Source of the DNA: PXAP01 sp046483315
GTDB taxonomy: Bacteria > Bacteroidota > Bacteroidia > Bacteroidales > PUMT01
Reading direction: 5' to 3'
Assembly: GCA_046483315.1 (NCBI GenBank)
Contig: JAWODJ010000082.1
Location: forward strand, 1 to 64,000
DNA: 64,000 bases
Made by a program: the position numbers and the translations under genes. Shown one piece after another: positions 53,150-61,794 of this stretch (position 1 is its first letter; each line of letters begins with the position of its first letter). Below the pieces are notes generated by a model, which searched no databases, was not told the DNA's origin, and was given only the letters and a program-made list of their open reading frames with translations.

Positions 53150-53848
53150 TCACTGTTTTGATTCAATAATAACCCTTCTGTAGGTTACCAGTTGCGGCTC
53201 ACCATTATCAATAACTTCAAGCACCAGGTGAATATTTGAATTGCCCAGGTCATCCGGTACGGTAATATGTTTCCGGTTGCCGGCCGGATTGCTGATTGCC
53301 AGATCGCCATTATATGTATCAGCTTCATAATACCTGAACCAGTTGAAGGTGATCCGATCCCCATCGGGGTCACAGGAACCTGAAGCATCCAGGGAGATCA
53401 CCTCCCCGGGATATGCCTGAAACCTGATGATGCGGTTCGACGAGTCACCATTGAGAACCGCCACGGGCTCGCGGTTCACTTCGCCCGGTTCCTTTACCGA
53501 CCATAGCAACCGGTTCATAAAGCTGTTGGTAGCTGCCGGTATCCACCTGATCAGTTCATTTTGGTCCACATCACAGGTAGAATAGTACCCTTCAGGGAAG
53601 CTTCCGCCCATGGGCCTGAACATGCTGCCCCAGCTTCCCTGCGTTGGGTCGAGGTGGTCGTTCAGCCCCAGCATGGAGCTGATAAGGTATAAATGGGCAG
53701 GAGTATCCCCTTCGCCCCCGTCATCGTGGGTCATGTCGGTCAGTATCACCACCCTGATTTTGTCTTCATCCGGCCCAGGTTCGGCGCAGGCGGAGGATGC
53801 AGCAATCATGACTGCTGCAACCATTAATAGCATTGATGTATTTTTCAT
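53150..53848 (-). CDS. DUF1593 (nucleoside hydrolase-like) lipoprotein lacking most of its N-terminal domain
   Basis: A 232-residue lipoprotein (lipobox SSAC, Cys21). It begins like a DUF1593 protein, RVVILTDMT, but jumps at once to EGDTPAHLYLISSMLGLND and GSWGSMFRP, which in full-length members (about 450 residues) come after a ~200-residue nucleoside hydrolase-like domain. The C-terminal half, with EPVAVLNGD and ISLDASGSCDPDGDRITFNW, is the family's usual Ig-like domain. So an in-frame internal deletion has removed the catalytic core, yet the frame is intact. It may be a binding protein or a decaying gene. It keeps its place in the operon between the GH5-like and ThuA genes. Confidence 0.7.
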   Translation of the reverse strand: MKNTSMLLMVAAVMIAASSACAEPGPDEDKIRVVILTDMTHDDGGEGDTPAHLYLISSMLGLNDHLDPTQGSWGSMFRPMGGSFPEGYYSTCDVDQNELIRWIPAATNSFMNRLLWSVKEPGEVNREPVAVLNGDSSNRIIRFQAYPGEVISLDASGSCDPDGDRITFNWFRYYEADTYNGDLAISNPAGNRKHITVPDDLGNSNIHLVLEVIDNGEPQLVTYRRVIIESKQ

Positions 53849-53914
53849 TGTATGTTTAATATATTCATAAAGTCACCCGTTGTAAAACCATTACTTCCGG
53901 TTTTCCAGTGATGT

Positions 53915-55075
53915 TTACTGCTTTCTCAGCAGGTCAAGCAGTTTCCTGTCCAGTTGATACCCGTACCAGTCCTCGTAATCCACATCACTGCGGCCGGAGT
54001 TCAGTATGCCGAAACTTCCCCTGAATTCCCACAGGCCAAATCCGATGCCGTTTTCCCTGAAAATGTCGAGAGTATCGGAGAACCAGGCAAGGAAGACATC
54101 ATGCGGGGTTTGATTGTAGCAACCCAGCTCACCGCAATGGACCCCGATACCCTGTTTCACAATTTCGATCCATGGTGCATAATGCTCTTCCAGCATTTCG
54201 CGGCTGAAGTATCGGTCACCGACCTGCCCCGGCCATTTGGGTTCGGGAAGGGCATCAATATCGGCAAATGCCCAGGGCGCCCGGTAATGTGATATCCGGG
54301 CCGGGAAATAACCCCTGTTACTCATTGCAATACCAAGATCCAGCAGTTCGGGAACCACTGTGGTTCCTACATTATTACCACCGGCAATCACCAGGTGACC
54401 GGGATTCTGGCTTCGGATAGCTTTTGTGGCACCTTTGGCCACCTGCCGGTAAGCATCGCTGGGAACCGACCTTGCCGGGGAGTGCTGATCATTAGGGTCG
54501 TCACGCATCGCTGGTTCATTCACCAGGTCGAAGCTGATCTTGTCGGCCGACACGTTTTTATACCGCCGTGCCCACATCAGCCAGTGAAAATTGAAGGCCT
54601 CCTGCGCCTCCTCATCCAGCCAAAGGATATAGGGCTCACGGAAACCGGCATTGATGCAATAGCCGGGTGCCCGGTGCAGGTTCAGACTCACATGCATATT
54701 GTATTTATGAGCCATGGCCACCAGTGAATCGATCTTTTCCACCGCCTCTTCATTGATGTTGTAAACCTCATCGGGCCTGATATTCCTGCTGCGGTCAAAT
54801 TCAACATAGCAGGGATAAGCCATGGGAATTCTCACGAAATCAAATCCCCAGTCCCTCATCCAGCGGAAATAGTCTTCTTTTGTCGGAGGCCTTGACGAGT
54901 CCGGGTTTGGCGAAAAGAAGTCCAGAAGGTTAAAGCCTTTCCATTGCGGAATACTGTTCACTGGCTTCTTTTCACATGATCCGAGGAGGGAAGTTCCTGC
55001 CAGGCTGACTCCTGCAGCCACCAGGCCTGTATTTTTAATAAAATCCCTGCGGCTGTTTTTTGTTGGTGTGCTCAT
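53915..55075 (-). CDS. GH5-like glycoside hydrolase, Tat-exported lipoprotein
   Basis: A 386-residue TIM-barrel hydrolase of the GH5/cellulase superfamily. The N-terminus has a twin-arginine signal (NSRRDFIKN) ending in lipobox LLGSC (Cys34), so it is folded before export and then anchored. The acid/base Glu is E187 in FDLVNEP and the nucleophile Glu is E316 in VHCGELGCYN. GFDFVRIPMAYP is typical of early barrel strands. No carbohydrate-binding module. The operon context of ribose-related genes suggests a glycoside, possibly a ribose-containing one; substrate identity is inference. Confidence 0.85.
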   Translation of the reverse strand: MSTPTKNSRRDFIKNTGLVAAGVSLAGTSLLGSCEKKPVNSIPQWKGFNLLDFFSPNPDSSRPPTKEDYFRWMRDWGFDFVRIPMAYPCYVEFDRSRNIRPDEVYNINEEAVEKIDSLVAMAHKYNMHVSLNLHRAPGYCINAGFREPYILWLDEEAQEAFNFHWLMWARRYKNVSADKISFDLVNEPAMRDDPNDQHSPARSVPSDAYRQVAKGATKAIRSQNPGHLVIAGGNNVGTTVVPELLDLGIAMSNRGYFPARISHYRAPWAFADIDALPEPKWPGQVGDRYFSREMLEEHYAPWIEIVKQGIGVHCGELGCYNQTPHDVFLAWFSDTLDIFRENGIGFGLWEFRGSFGILNSGRSDVDYEDWYGYQLDRKLLDLLRKQ

Positions 55076-55187
55076 AATAGTTGTTGGTTTTGCTTGTGTT
55101 CCAATGTTTTTTTTGCCTATATAACAGATGTCTCCCTTAATTTCCGGACAATTGCTTGCGGTCTACGCCAAATCTATGATTAATGTT

Positions 55188-56771
55188 CTAATAATAGGTT
55201 TGCTGCCCCGGGTCAGTATCAGAATAGATTATCAATGAGCTGAGATTTACCTGGTATCCGTTGGGGATGTCGCGGACTGCAAGCCTGATCTCATAGCCGG
55301 ATTCGGGGAGTTCATAATTCCAGTAAACCTCGTGCTTCCGCCGGCGGAATTCGGTTGGCATAATTACCGTTTCTACGAACTCATTATTTATAAAGACATC
55401 GAGCGACAGGTCACGATCCGGCAGTCCGCCATCAGTGCGCAACGCATTCCCTCCCACAACAATACCTGAACCGGTAAACCCGGCTGTAAACTCAGGATTA
55501 TTCCGGCTAAGGGAGTGTCCGGGTGAATGCCTTTCACGCGGATACAAACCGCTAAATGACTCTTCAAACCTCACCGGTTCAACTGTCTGGTATCTGATCT
55601 CAACATCATCATCCAGCACCCTTCCTCCGTTTCCCTCTATCATCTGCAGGGCATGCCGGTAGCCAATGTCATAAACATCCAGCAGCGACATATCAGTATA
55701 AACGAAATTACGATGCTCCACCCGGTCAAGCCCCTGCTTCCAGTAATCGGGTATATTGCTGTATCCCAGCATGGTGCCCAGAATTCCGGCAGCATTCGCA
55801 GGGTTACAGTCAGAGTCATATCCTGCCCTGGTGCTGATATCGATCGTTTTACCATAATCGCCGTCACCGTAAAGCAGTCCGAGAACAATATAAGCCGCAT
55901 TGATGCTGGCATCAATATTGAAAGCCCGGAAAACTCCATCGGGGCATCCTTTTTCTGCCGTCCATTTTTTCTGCAGTTCAAACCAGGTGCGTTTCCAGTC
56001 GTCCGGATACATTTCATGCCATCCAATAAGATCGGAAATAGTCCTGTAAAAACGGCTCTCTTCCGGTACTGCTTTCAGGGCCTCCCTGACTACAAACCCT
56101 ATATCGTCGCTTACAAATGCCTGGGTGTACATACCCGCGATGAACACCCCGCCGTACCATCCGTCGCCGTAATTCATAATGTGGCCTGTTTTATCGCTTA
56201 TCGCGGAAGAGGCATTTATCATACCCGGAGACATTAATCCGGCGAAATCAGCCTCAATCTGAAAATCGATATCGTCGGCATGGGGGTTGTTTTTCCAGTG
56301 CCCCGATGCAGGAGGCATTATGCCGTTCAGGATGTTATATCTTGCCGCCTGGTTGGCATGCCACAGTGGATACCCCGCATTGGCAAAAGCCATTGCATGC
56401 AGCGAATCTGCGGCATCCAGTCCGTGCTCCTCAAATACCTGCACAAAGGTTAGGTCCATGTATACATCATCGTATAATCCGGGGGAATTGTCATACCACC
56501 ATTCCATCTGGGTTTCATCCCAGGGAATAGGCACGTGATCCCCTATCATTGTTCCGTTCCACCGGAACTCGGTAGGTCCGCCATAGGTGCAGCCAATGAC
56601 CTGTCCGGCCCATCCCCCCATGATCTTGTCATGGAGCACCTGTTTCTCTATCGTGACAATATCACCATCGCTAAATGATGAATTATGATCGGAAGTCCGC
56701 TGGCTGCATGAAGCAGCCAGGGCAATTGCCGCAATTAAGATTACATACTGTCTAAACTTTTGTGTCATCAT
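55188..56771 (-). CDS. ADP-ribosylglycohydrolase (ARH) family lipoprotein
   Basis: A 527-residue exported lipoprotein (lipobox AASC, Cys22). The ARH metal-binding core is recognisable: GGWAGQVIGCTYGGPTEF at residue 52, an acidic pair DDVYMDLTF at 101 (family TDDT), and YDSDCNPANAAGILG near 330 (family DTDxN). The last ~130 residues are a beta-rich extension of the kind seen in secreted ARH-like proteins. ARH enzymes hydrolyse the N- or O-glycosidic bond of ADP-ribose to a protein or small molecule with two magnesium ions. Outside the cytoplasm the substrate must be environmental; ribokinase encoded next to it supports a ribosyl product. Confidence 0.85.
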   Translation of the reverse strand: MMTQKFRQYVILIAAIALAASCSQRTSDHNSSFSDGDIVTIEKQVLHDKIMGGWAGQVIGCTYGGPTEFRWNGTMIGDHVPIPWDETQMEWWYDNSPGLYDDVYMDLTFVQVFEEHGLDAADSLHAMAFANAGYPLWHANQAARYNILNGIMPPASGHWKNNPHADDIDFQIEADFAGLMSPGMINASSAISDKTGHIMNYGDGWYGGVFIAGMYTQAFVSDDIGFVVREALKAVPEESRFYRTISDLIGWHEMYPDDWKRTWFELQKKWTAEKGCPDGVFRAFNIDASINAAYIVLGLLYGDGDYGKTIDISTRAGYDSDCNPANAAGILGTMLGYSNIPDYWKQGLDRVEHRNFVYTDMSLLDVYDIGYRHALQMIEGNGGRVLDDDVEIRYQTVEPVRFEESFSGLYPRERHSPGHSLSRNNPEFTAGFTGSGIVVGGNALRTDGGLPDRDLSLDVFINNEFVETVIMPTEFRRRKHEVYWNYELPESGYEIRLAVRDIPNGYQVNLSSLIIYSDTDPGQQTYY

Positions 56772-56875
56772 TCGGACTTTTGGTTAGGGTTAGAATTATG
56801 TACATTTCCATAATCGATAAACTATTCTTATTATTTTTTGAATTACCTGAATTTGCAGGCGGAGGTTACATCTGA

Positions 56876-57790
56876 TTAAAACTTGTAATCATTGATCTCA
56901 TCAAGCTGCGGAGCTGAGGGCTGGGCTCCCATCCTTGTTACCGAAATTGCCGCCGCCCGCTGGGCGAAATCGATCGCCTGTCGCACTGTTTTATTCCCCG
57001 AAAGGGCAGTGGCAAGAGCCCCGTTGAACACATCACCTGCCGCAGTTGTGTCGACTGCCTTGACCCTGTAGCCGGGAATCAGGCCATGAAACTCACTGTT
57101 CAGCAGGTAAACGCCCCTGCTTCCCAGGGTTATTATTACTGTTTCGATACCCAGGTCGTAAAGCTCTTTTGCCATGTCAGGGATGGTATCATCATTGACC
57201 TCTTTGGTGCCGGTCAGCAAGGCAGCCTCAGTTTCGTTGGGGGTAATGACGGAAACTTTTTGCAGAAGATCCTGTGGCAGTTTTGCTCCGGGCGCAGGAT
57301 TCAGTATCATGGGTATGCCAAGCTCTTCTGCTGTCCGGGCAACAGCGCCAACAGTTTCCATAGGGATCTCCAGTTGAACAAGGATTGCTCCGGCCCCGGC
57401 AAATACATCCTTTGCTATGATAATATCTTCGGGAAGCAGGTGACTGTTAGCTCCCGGTGCAACTGCAATGCTGTTCTCGCCGTCTTCGGCAACATTAATC
57501 AGAGCAACCCCCGAGTGCATTCCCGGTTTGACCTTTATAAACGAGGTATCGATCCCGTCTTTTTTGTAGTTTTCGATTGATTCAGTGCCAAAGGTGTCGT
57601 CTGACACACAAGCTATGAAGGCCACATCACCGCCGGCCCGGGCGGCGCCCACGGCCTGGTTGGCACCCTTGCCCCCGGGGATGGTAAGCAATTCCGATCC
57701 CATAACAGTCTCTCCCGGTGCCGGTATGTGCGGCACCTTAACCACCATATCGGTATTTGAACTTCCTACCACGATTATTTTTTTACTCAT
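56876..57790 (-). CDS. rbsK: Ribokinase
   Basis: A 304-residue PfkB-family kinase phosphorylating D-ribose to ribose 5-phosphate in the cytoplasm. The start at 57790 (MSKKIIVVGSSNTDMVV) matches ribokinase starts; the frame runs on to 57853 without similarity. Substrate site GGKGANQAVGAARAGG, the family block EIPMETV, NPAPGA and TPNETEA, and the catalytic anion hole and Asp in DTTAAGDVFNGALA are intact. It is encoded after the permease and before the ARH-like enzyme, 93 and 104 bp apart, which places ribose as the operon's central sugar. A half-match to the lacI operator lies at 57811-57822, just before the start. Confidence 0.92.
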   Translation of the reverse strand: MSKKIIVVGSSNTDMVVKVPHIPAPGETVMGSELLTIPGGKGANQAVGAARAGGDVAFIACVSDDTFGTESIENYKKDGIDTSFIKVKPGMHSGVALINVAEDGENSIAVAPGANSHLLPEDIIIAKDVFAGAGAILVQLEIPMETVGAVARTAEELGIPMILNPAPGAKLPQDLLQKVSVITPNETEAALLTGTKEVNDDTIPDMAKELYDLGIETVIITLGSRGVYLLNSEFHGLIPGYRVKAVDTTAAGDVFNGALATALSGNKTVRQAIDFAQRAAAISVTRMGAQPSAPQLDEINDYKF

Positions 57791-57810
57791 ATCAGTTTGT
57801 TTTCTGTTTT

Positions 57811-57822
57811 GCAATCGTTTTC
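57811..57822. promoter_or_regulatory. Weak second candidate LacI-type operator before rbsK
   Basis: GCAATCGTTTTC agrees with the reverse complement of the lacI-upstream palindrome at nine of twelve bases and keeps the central CG. It is 20 bp upstream of the ribokinase start. Confidence 0.3.
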
Positions 57823-57883
57823 TTAAGTTCTGTGCCGGGAAGAAAAGTATCAATCATCCGGCCATTCCCCTAAAGTATTGTTA

Positions 57884-58885
57884 CTAGTAAAGTCTCGCCG
57901 CAATTATGAGCGCGAGTCCAACTGCAAAGAAAAGGAACATGGCGGTCAGCAATCCATTAACGCCTTTGGCGCCCTTAAACTCTTTCCATATAAACACACC
58001 CCAGAGGGCGGCAACCATTGTAGCGCCCTGTCCCAGTCCGTAAGAAATTGCAAAACCTGCCTGTTCAGCAGCAATAATATTGACAGTAAAACCAAGGCTC
58101 CAGATTGCTCCTCCCAGGATACCAATCATATGCAGTTTGGTGTCACCTTTTACAAAATAGTCCCTGTAGTTTACCTTTTCTCCGGTTATAGGTTTATACA
58201 TAAAAAGAGTGTTCCACAGGAAGTTTGATATAAGCAGGCCAAGGGCAAAGATTACAGAAGCCGTATATGGCGTAAGTTTTCCTGCTTCCGGATTGACAAA
58301 GTCGCCGGCCATGGAGGCAGCCACGAACCTGTAGAAGAAGCCCATCAGCAGACCAGCAAGAAGGGAGACCAGGATACCCCTGGTGGAGGTTTGACCTGTC
58401 GCGGAAGGCAGTTTTTTATATGCACGTGCATCAAGGACAATTGCAATTACAACAAATGCCACTCCTGTAAACAACATGACAGGGTTCCCGAGGGGAGTAG
58501 CAATAAAATTCACTATCACTCCCAGCGCAAGCGCCAGTCCGATCCCTATGGGGAAGGCGACCGCCATGCCTGCAATTGCGATTGCTGCAACCAGAAGAAT
58601 ATTGGCAATGTTAAACACCACCCCTCCCAGGAATGCCGATCCGAGAGCTGACAGATCGGCCTGTGATAGGTCTGCGATAAAACTGCGGCCATCAGTTCCT
58701 GTGCTACCGGCCGTTAATGCAAGTATCAGGGACAATAAAAGAACACCGATGGCATAATCCCAGTAATAAAGCTGGAAGGGCCAATGTTTCTGGGCAAGTT
58801 TCTGGGTATTAGCCCACGAACCCCAGCATAACATAGTTATAAAGGCCAGAAATACTGCCCATGCGTAAGAGTGTATTACTACCAT
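57884..58885 (-). CDS. GRP/DMT-type sugar permease, ribose uptake candidate
   Basis: A 333-residue inner-membrane protein with about ten helices, of the drug/metabolite-transporter superfamily group that includes the glucose/ribose porter and ureide permease families. CWGSWANTQKLAQKHWPFQLYYWDY (first part) near the start and FPIGIGLALALGVIVNFI are characteristic of that group, as is GAIWSLGFTVNIIAA. Proton-coupled uptake is typical. It sits between lacI (48 bp) and rbsK, so ribose or a nucleoside-derived sugar is the likely cargo, by inference. Confidence 0.82.
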   Translation of the reverse strand: MVVIHSYAWAVFLAFITMLCWGSWANTQKLAQKHWPFQLYYWDYAIGVLLLSLILALTAGSTGTDGRSFIADLSQADLSALGSAFLGGVVFNIANILLVAAIAIAGMAVAFPIGIGLALALGVIVNFIATPLGNPVMLFTGVAFVVIAIVLDARAYKKLPSATGQTSTRGILVSLLAGLLMGFFYRFVAASMAGDFVNPEAGKLTPYTASVIFALGLLISNFLWNTLFMYKPITGEKVNYRDYFVKGDTKLHMIGILGGAIWSLGFTVNIIAAEQAGFAISYGLGQGATMVAALWGVFIWKEFKGAKGVNGLLTAMFLFFAVGLALIIAARLY

Positions 58886-58933
58886 AGTTTCAGGTTTTAG
58901 TATAAGATTTATTAATGATGAGTAAAAGAAACA

Positions 58934-59959
58934 TTATGTTTTTTTGACCGAGTTGCGGACTATCAGTCTGGGCCTTATCATTATGTTTTCAATTTCATTT
59001 TCTTTTTTCCTGCCGGTTATCATGTCAAGCATTATATTTACAGCTATAACGGCCATTTTATCATTGCTCTGTTCAACAGTTGTCATAGGGCAGGCGAGCA
59101 GGGCAGAGTATGGCTGATCATCAAAAGAAACAATTGAAATATCATCAGGAATTTTCAATCCCGTTTCTGCAATGGCCCTAATCGCTCCCAGTGATATCAG
59201 GTTGCTAAGTGCTAAAATTGCGGTAGGAGGGTCCCTGCGGCTCAAAAGAAACCGTGTCTGATTATATCCGTTCTCCTCACCAAAATTATCACCGACGATC
59301 AGGTTGCTGTCGGGCTTAATATTATATTGCTCAAGTGCATCCCTGTAACCCTGTATGCGGTCGGTATTGACTGATATGCCATTTAGTCCCTGGATGCATG
59401 CAATGATCCTGTGTCCTTTGGAGATCATATATTCAACTGCCTCGAAAGCCCCGGCATAATTATCAGTTGTGATAAAAGGTATTTCAGTGCCTGGCAGGTA
59501 ACGGTCTATAACTATAACCGGAATTCCTCTTTTTTGAAATTCTTCTATATGCTTGCTGCTTTGGCCAACAGGCGCCAGGATGATACCATCTACCTTGCGG
59601 CCGGCAAAGAGGTTAAGGAGTTCTGTTTCGGTCTGGATATCGTCAAGACTGTCTCCAAGGATAAGAGAATAACCCTTTCTCCGGGTTTCAAACTCAATAG
59701 TTTTTGCAATTGATGCGAAAAACGGGTTGGCAATATCAGGAATGATGAGTCCGAGAGTTTCAGTCTTTTTCAGTCGAAGTCCCCGGGCAATCCTGTCGGG
59801 ATAATAGCTGAATTTATTTGCAGCATCCAGAACTTTTTTGCTTGTCGCCGGACTGATCCTGTAGAGCTCAGCCTTTCCGTTGAGGACACGAGATACTGTT
59901 GTTGCAGAAATACCAATCTGAGCAGCCAGTTCTTTTATATTTTTTACTTTTCTGTCCAT
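58934..59959 (-). CDS. LacI-family transcriptional regulator of the ribose/nucleoside operon
   Basis: A 341-residue repressor. The start at 59959 (MDRKVKNIKELAAQIGISAT) gives a standard LacI helix-turn-helix with TTVSRVLNGKAELYRISPAT and the hinge helix PDRIARGLRLKKTETLG. The periplasmic-binding-protein-like core (LIIPDIANPFFASI, VDGIILAPVG, ILALSNLISLGAIRA, SIVSFDDQPYSALL) binds the inducer. It is the first gene of the eight-gene minus-strand operon. A palindrome overlapping its promoter suggests autorepression of the entire unit; the inducer is probably ribose or a nucleoside. Confidence 0.92.
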   Translation of the reverse strand: MDRKVKNIKELAAQIGISATTVSRVLNGKAELYRISPATSKKVLDAANKFSYYPDRIARGLRLKKTETLGLIIPDIANPFFASIAKTIEFETRRKGYSLILGDSLDDIQTETELLNLFAGRKVDGIILAPVGQSSKHIEEFQKRGIPVIVIDRYLPGTEIPFITTDNYAGAFEAVEYMISKGHRIIACIQGLNGISVNTDRIQGYRDALEQYNIKPDSNLIVGDNFGEENGYNQTRFLLSRRDPPTAILALSNLISLGAIRAIAETGLKIPDDISIVSFDDQPYSALLACPMTTVEQSNDKMAVIAVNIMLDMITGRKKENEIENIMIRPRLIVRNSVKKT

Positions 59960-60001
59960 TTGCTTTTTTATGTGAAGTATTTCCTGTCCTGCTGACAATT
60001 G

Positions 60002-60032
60002 CAAATATTATAAAATTTTCAGAATGCACAAA
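60002..60032 (-). promoter_or_regulatory. lacI operon promoter
   Basis: On the minus strand TTTG (60029-60032) and AATATTTG (60002-60009, one mismatch to TAnnTTTG) are 19 bp apart. The predicted transcript start is about 59995, giving a leader of about 36 nt. Confidence 0.5.
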
Positions 60033-60039
60033 CGATTGT
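60028..60039. promoter_or_regulatory. LacI-type operator overlapping the -33 element
   Basis: ACAAACGATTGT is a CG-centred near-palindrome (five of six base pairs symmetric), extending to TG...CA at 60025-60026 and 60041-60042. This is the classic form of a LacI-family operator. Its right half overlaps the TTTG -33 element of the lacI promoter, so repressor binding would block RNA polymerase. Confidence 0.6.
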
Positions 60040-60172
60040 TCAAAAAATTATTATATGATTTGGCAGGGGCAGGTAATAACTTTTTCTATACTTGTAGTTT
60101 TTATATTTTATTGAAACTATGATTAAAAATACCTTAATGGTTTGTTATTAATACTTATATTATATGGGATGA

Positions 60173-60372
60173 GCAGTTGAAATTGTTAAAATAGCAGATG
60201 CTTCTCATATTAATGCCGGTGCAGAGCTGATCGTGACCGGTTGCACTGACGTGTCGGTCATAATCAGGGAACGTTTTTTAAGAGCCTGCCGGTTATAGAT
60301 TCATCTGTGTTCCTTCAAAGAGCTTTGATCGCAGCCCGTTCTCCCGGAGAACCAGGGTCATGGCAGCCCTGA
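60173..60372 (+). pseudogene. Relic of an aspartate/glutamate racemase family gene (C-terminal end)
   Basis: The frame from 60173 reads AGAELIVTGCTDVSVIIRER, the C-terminal catalytic-Cys block (GCT) of aspartate/glutamate/hydantoin racemases. It then hits a stop, but after a one-base shift at the T-run 60274-60279 it resumes as SLPVIDSSVFLQRALIAAR, the family's PVxDS block and C-terminal helix, and ends at TGA 60370-60372. There is a stop just upstream and no N-terminal two-thirds. A decayed remnant is the best explanation. Confidence 0.6.
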
Positions 60373-60441
60373 ATCCGGATCGCCATTGGGGCTATTAGTA
60401 TAATTTAACATGTTTATCTATGATTAAGGCACCGGGAATTT

Positions 60442-60449
60442 TACTTTTG
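60442..60449 (+). promoter_or_regulatory. -7 promoter element of the HlyD-type gene
   Basis: TACTTTTG fits TAnnTTTG; the predicted start is about 41 nt before the ATG at 60497. No -33 TTG at the standard spacing. Confidence 0.35.
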
Positions 60450-60496
60450 TATATGCATAACCGGTTTTTTTATATACAGCCTGTAACTGAAATTTT

Positions 60497-61756
60497 ATGA
60501 AGAGTGTAAAATATGGTATAATAGCCGGATCGGGAATATTGCTGGTTGTAATTCTTATGGTTGTTTTGCTTGCAGATGATGATCATGCTGAATATTCCTG
60601 TTTTGAGGTACAGAGAGGTCAATTAGAGATACTTGTTACCGTAACCGGCGAACTGGAAGCTGAAAGGAATATCGAAATCAAGGCTCCTGAAGCTCTTCAA
60701 AGCAGAAATGTGAGATTAAGAAGTGTTCTAATTCAGGATATGGTTTCCGAAGGTACTCTGGTTGAGGAGGGGGACTGGGTAGCTACTTTGGACAGGACCG
60801 AGGCGGAACTTTCATTAAGAGATCTGGAAGAACAAATGCTCAGTGAACAGGCACATTATAATGCAACAATACTTGATACAACCATAACCTTGAGTAATTT
60901 GCGGGATGATCTGATAAATCTTGAATACGAGGTTGAAGAGAGAAGGCTTGTTCTCGGGCAGTCAGCTTATGAACCCCCGGCTACAATAAGGCAGGCGGAA
61001 ATAGATTTGGAAAGGGCAAAAAGGAATCTGGAGCAGGCAAGGGAAAATTATGTACTTTATGAACTGGATGCAGCCGAAAGTGTAAAGGAGGCGGCACTTG
61101 ATCTGGAACGCCGGACCCGCCGCTACCAGGCATTGAATAATGTAATGGACCAGTTTGTAATTACTGCACCACAGTCAGGCATGGTTATTTATCACAGAGA
61201 GTGGAGCGGTGAAAAAAGAAAAGTCGGATCTACAATTCATTCACGTGATCTGACGGTGGCGGTCATACCGGAATTAAACACACTTGTATCGAGGACATAT
61301 GTGAATGAGATAGATATCAACCTGGTTGTTGAAGGTCAGCCGGTACGTGTAGGTTTTGATGCTTTCCCCGAAAGGGTATATTCCGGAAGGGTTGTAGAGG
61401 TTTCCAATGTGGGACAGGAAATGCCCGGTACGGATGTAAAGGTATTTGAGGTAATGGTTCTTATTGACCAGGCTGACAATATCCTTCGTCCTGCAATGAC
61501 CACCAGCAATGCAATAATTGCCGGGCAGTTTGATGATGTTCATTATGTGCCGCATGCCGCTGTTCATGAAACCGAAGGCATTTCATATGTTTACAAGAAT
61601 GACGGTACGCGTCAGGTTGTGGTGACCGGAGATTATAATGACAATTTTATCATTATTGAACAGGGGCTGGAGGAAGGAGATCTGGTTTACCTGGAAACCC
61701 CTGAAACGGGTGAAACTTTTGATTTTGTCGGAAATGAATTGATTGCCGATAGCTGA
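60497..61756 (+). CDS. HlyD/RND-type efflux periplasmic adaptor (membrane fusion protein)
   Basis: A 419-residue adaptor with one N-terminal membrane anchor (YGIIAGSGILLVVILMVVLL) and a periplasmic body. The biotinyl-lipoyl-like half-motif LEILVTVTGELEAERNIEIK comes first, then a long coiled-coil hairpin (about residues 110-205, LERAKRNLEQARENYVLYEL). The second lipoyl half is FVITAPQSGMVIYH, and a beta-barrel with VEGQPVRVGFDAFP and a membrane-proximal domain follow. Adaptors need an inner-membrane pump and an outer-membrane channel, but neither is encoded alongside; the next gene is an unknown secreted protein. It probably serves a MacB-type exporter located elsewhere. Confidence 0.85.
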   Translation: MKSVKYGIIAGSGILLVVILMVVLLADDDHAEYSCFEVQRGQLEILVTVTGELEAERNIEIKAPEALQSRNVRLRSVLIQDMVSEGTLVEEGDWVATLDRTEAELSLRDLEEQMLSEQAHYNATILDTTITLSNLRDDLINLEYEVEERRLVLGQSAYEPPATIRQAEIDLERAKRNLEQARENYVLYELDAAESVKEAALDLERRTRRYQALNNVMDQFVITAPQSGMVIYHREWSGEKRKVGSTIHSRDLTVAVIPELNTLVSRTYVNEIDINLVVEGQPVRVGFDAFPERVYSGRVVEVSNVGQEMPGTDVKVFEVMVLIDQADNILRPAMTTSNAIIAGQFDDVHYVPHAAVHETEGISYVYKNDGTRQVVVTGDYNDNFIIIEQGLEEGDLVYLETPETGETFDFVGNELIADS

Positions 61757-61794
61757 TACTCTTTTGTAGCTTAATTATAAATTATCATAATAAG

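Larger units (their letters stand above)
59960..60496. other. Intergenic region with lacI promoter/operator and a gene relic
   Basis: A 537-bp divergent gap. The left part holds the lacI promoter and operator (60002-60039), the middle a decayed racemase fragment (60173-60372), and the right a -7 element for the HlyD-type gene (60442-60449). The stretch 60045-60170 is AT-rich with nothing recognised. Confidence 0.6.
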
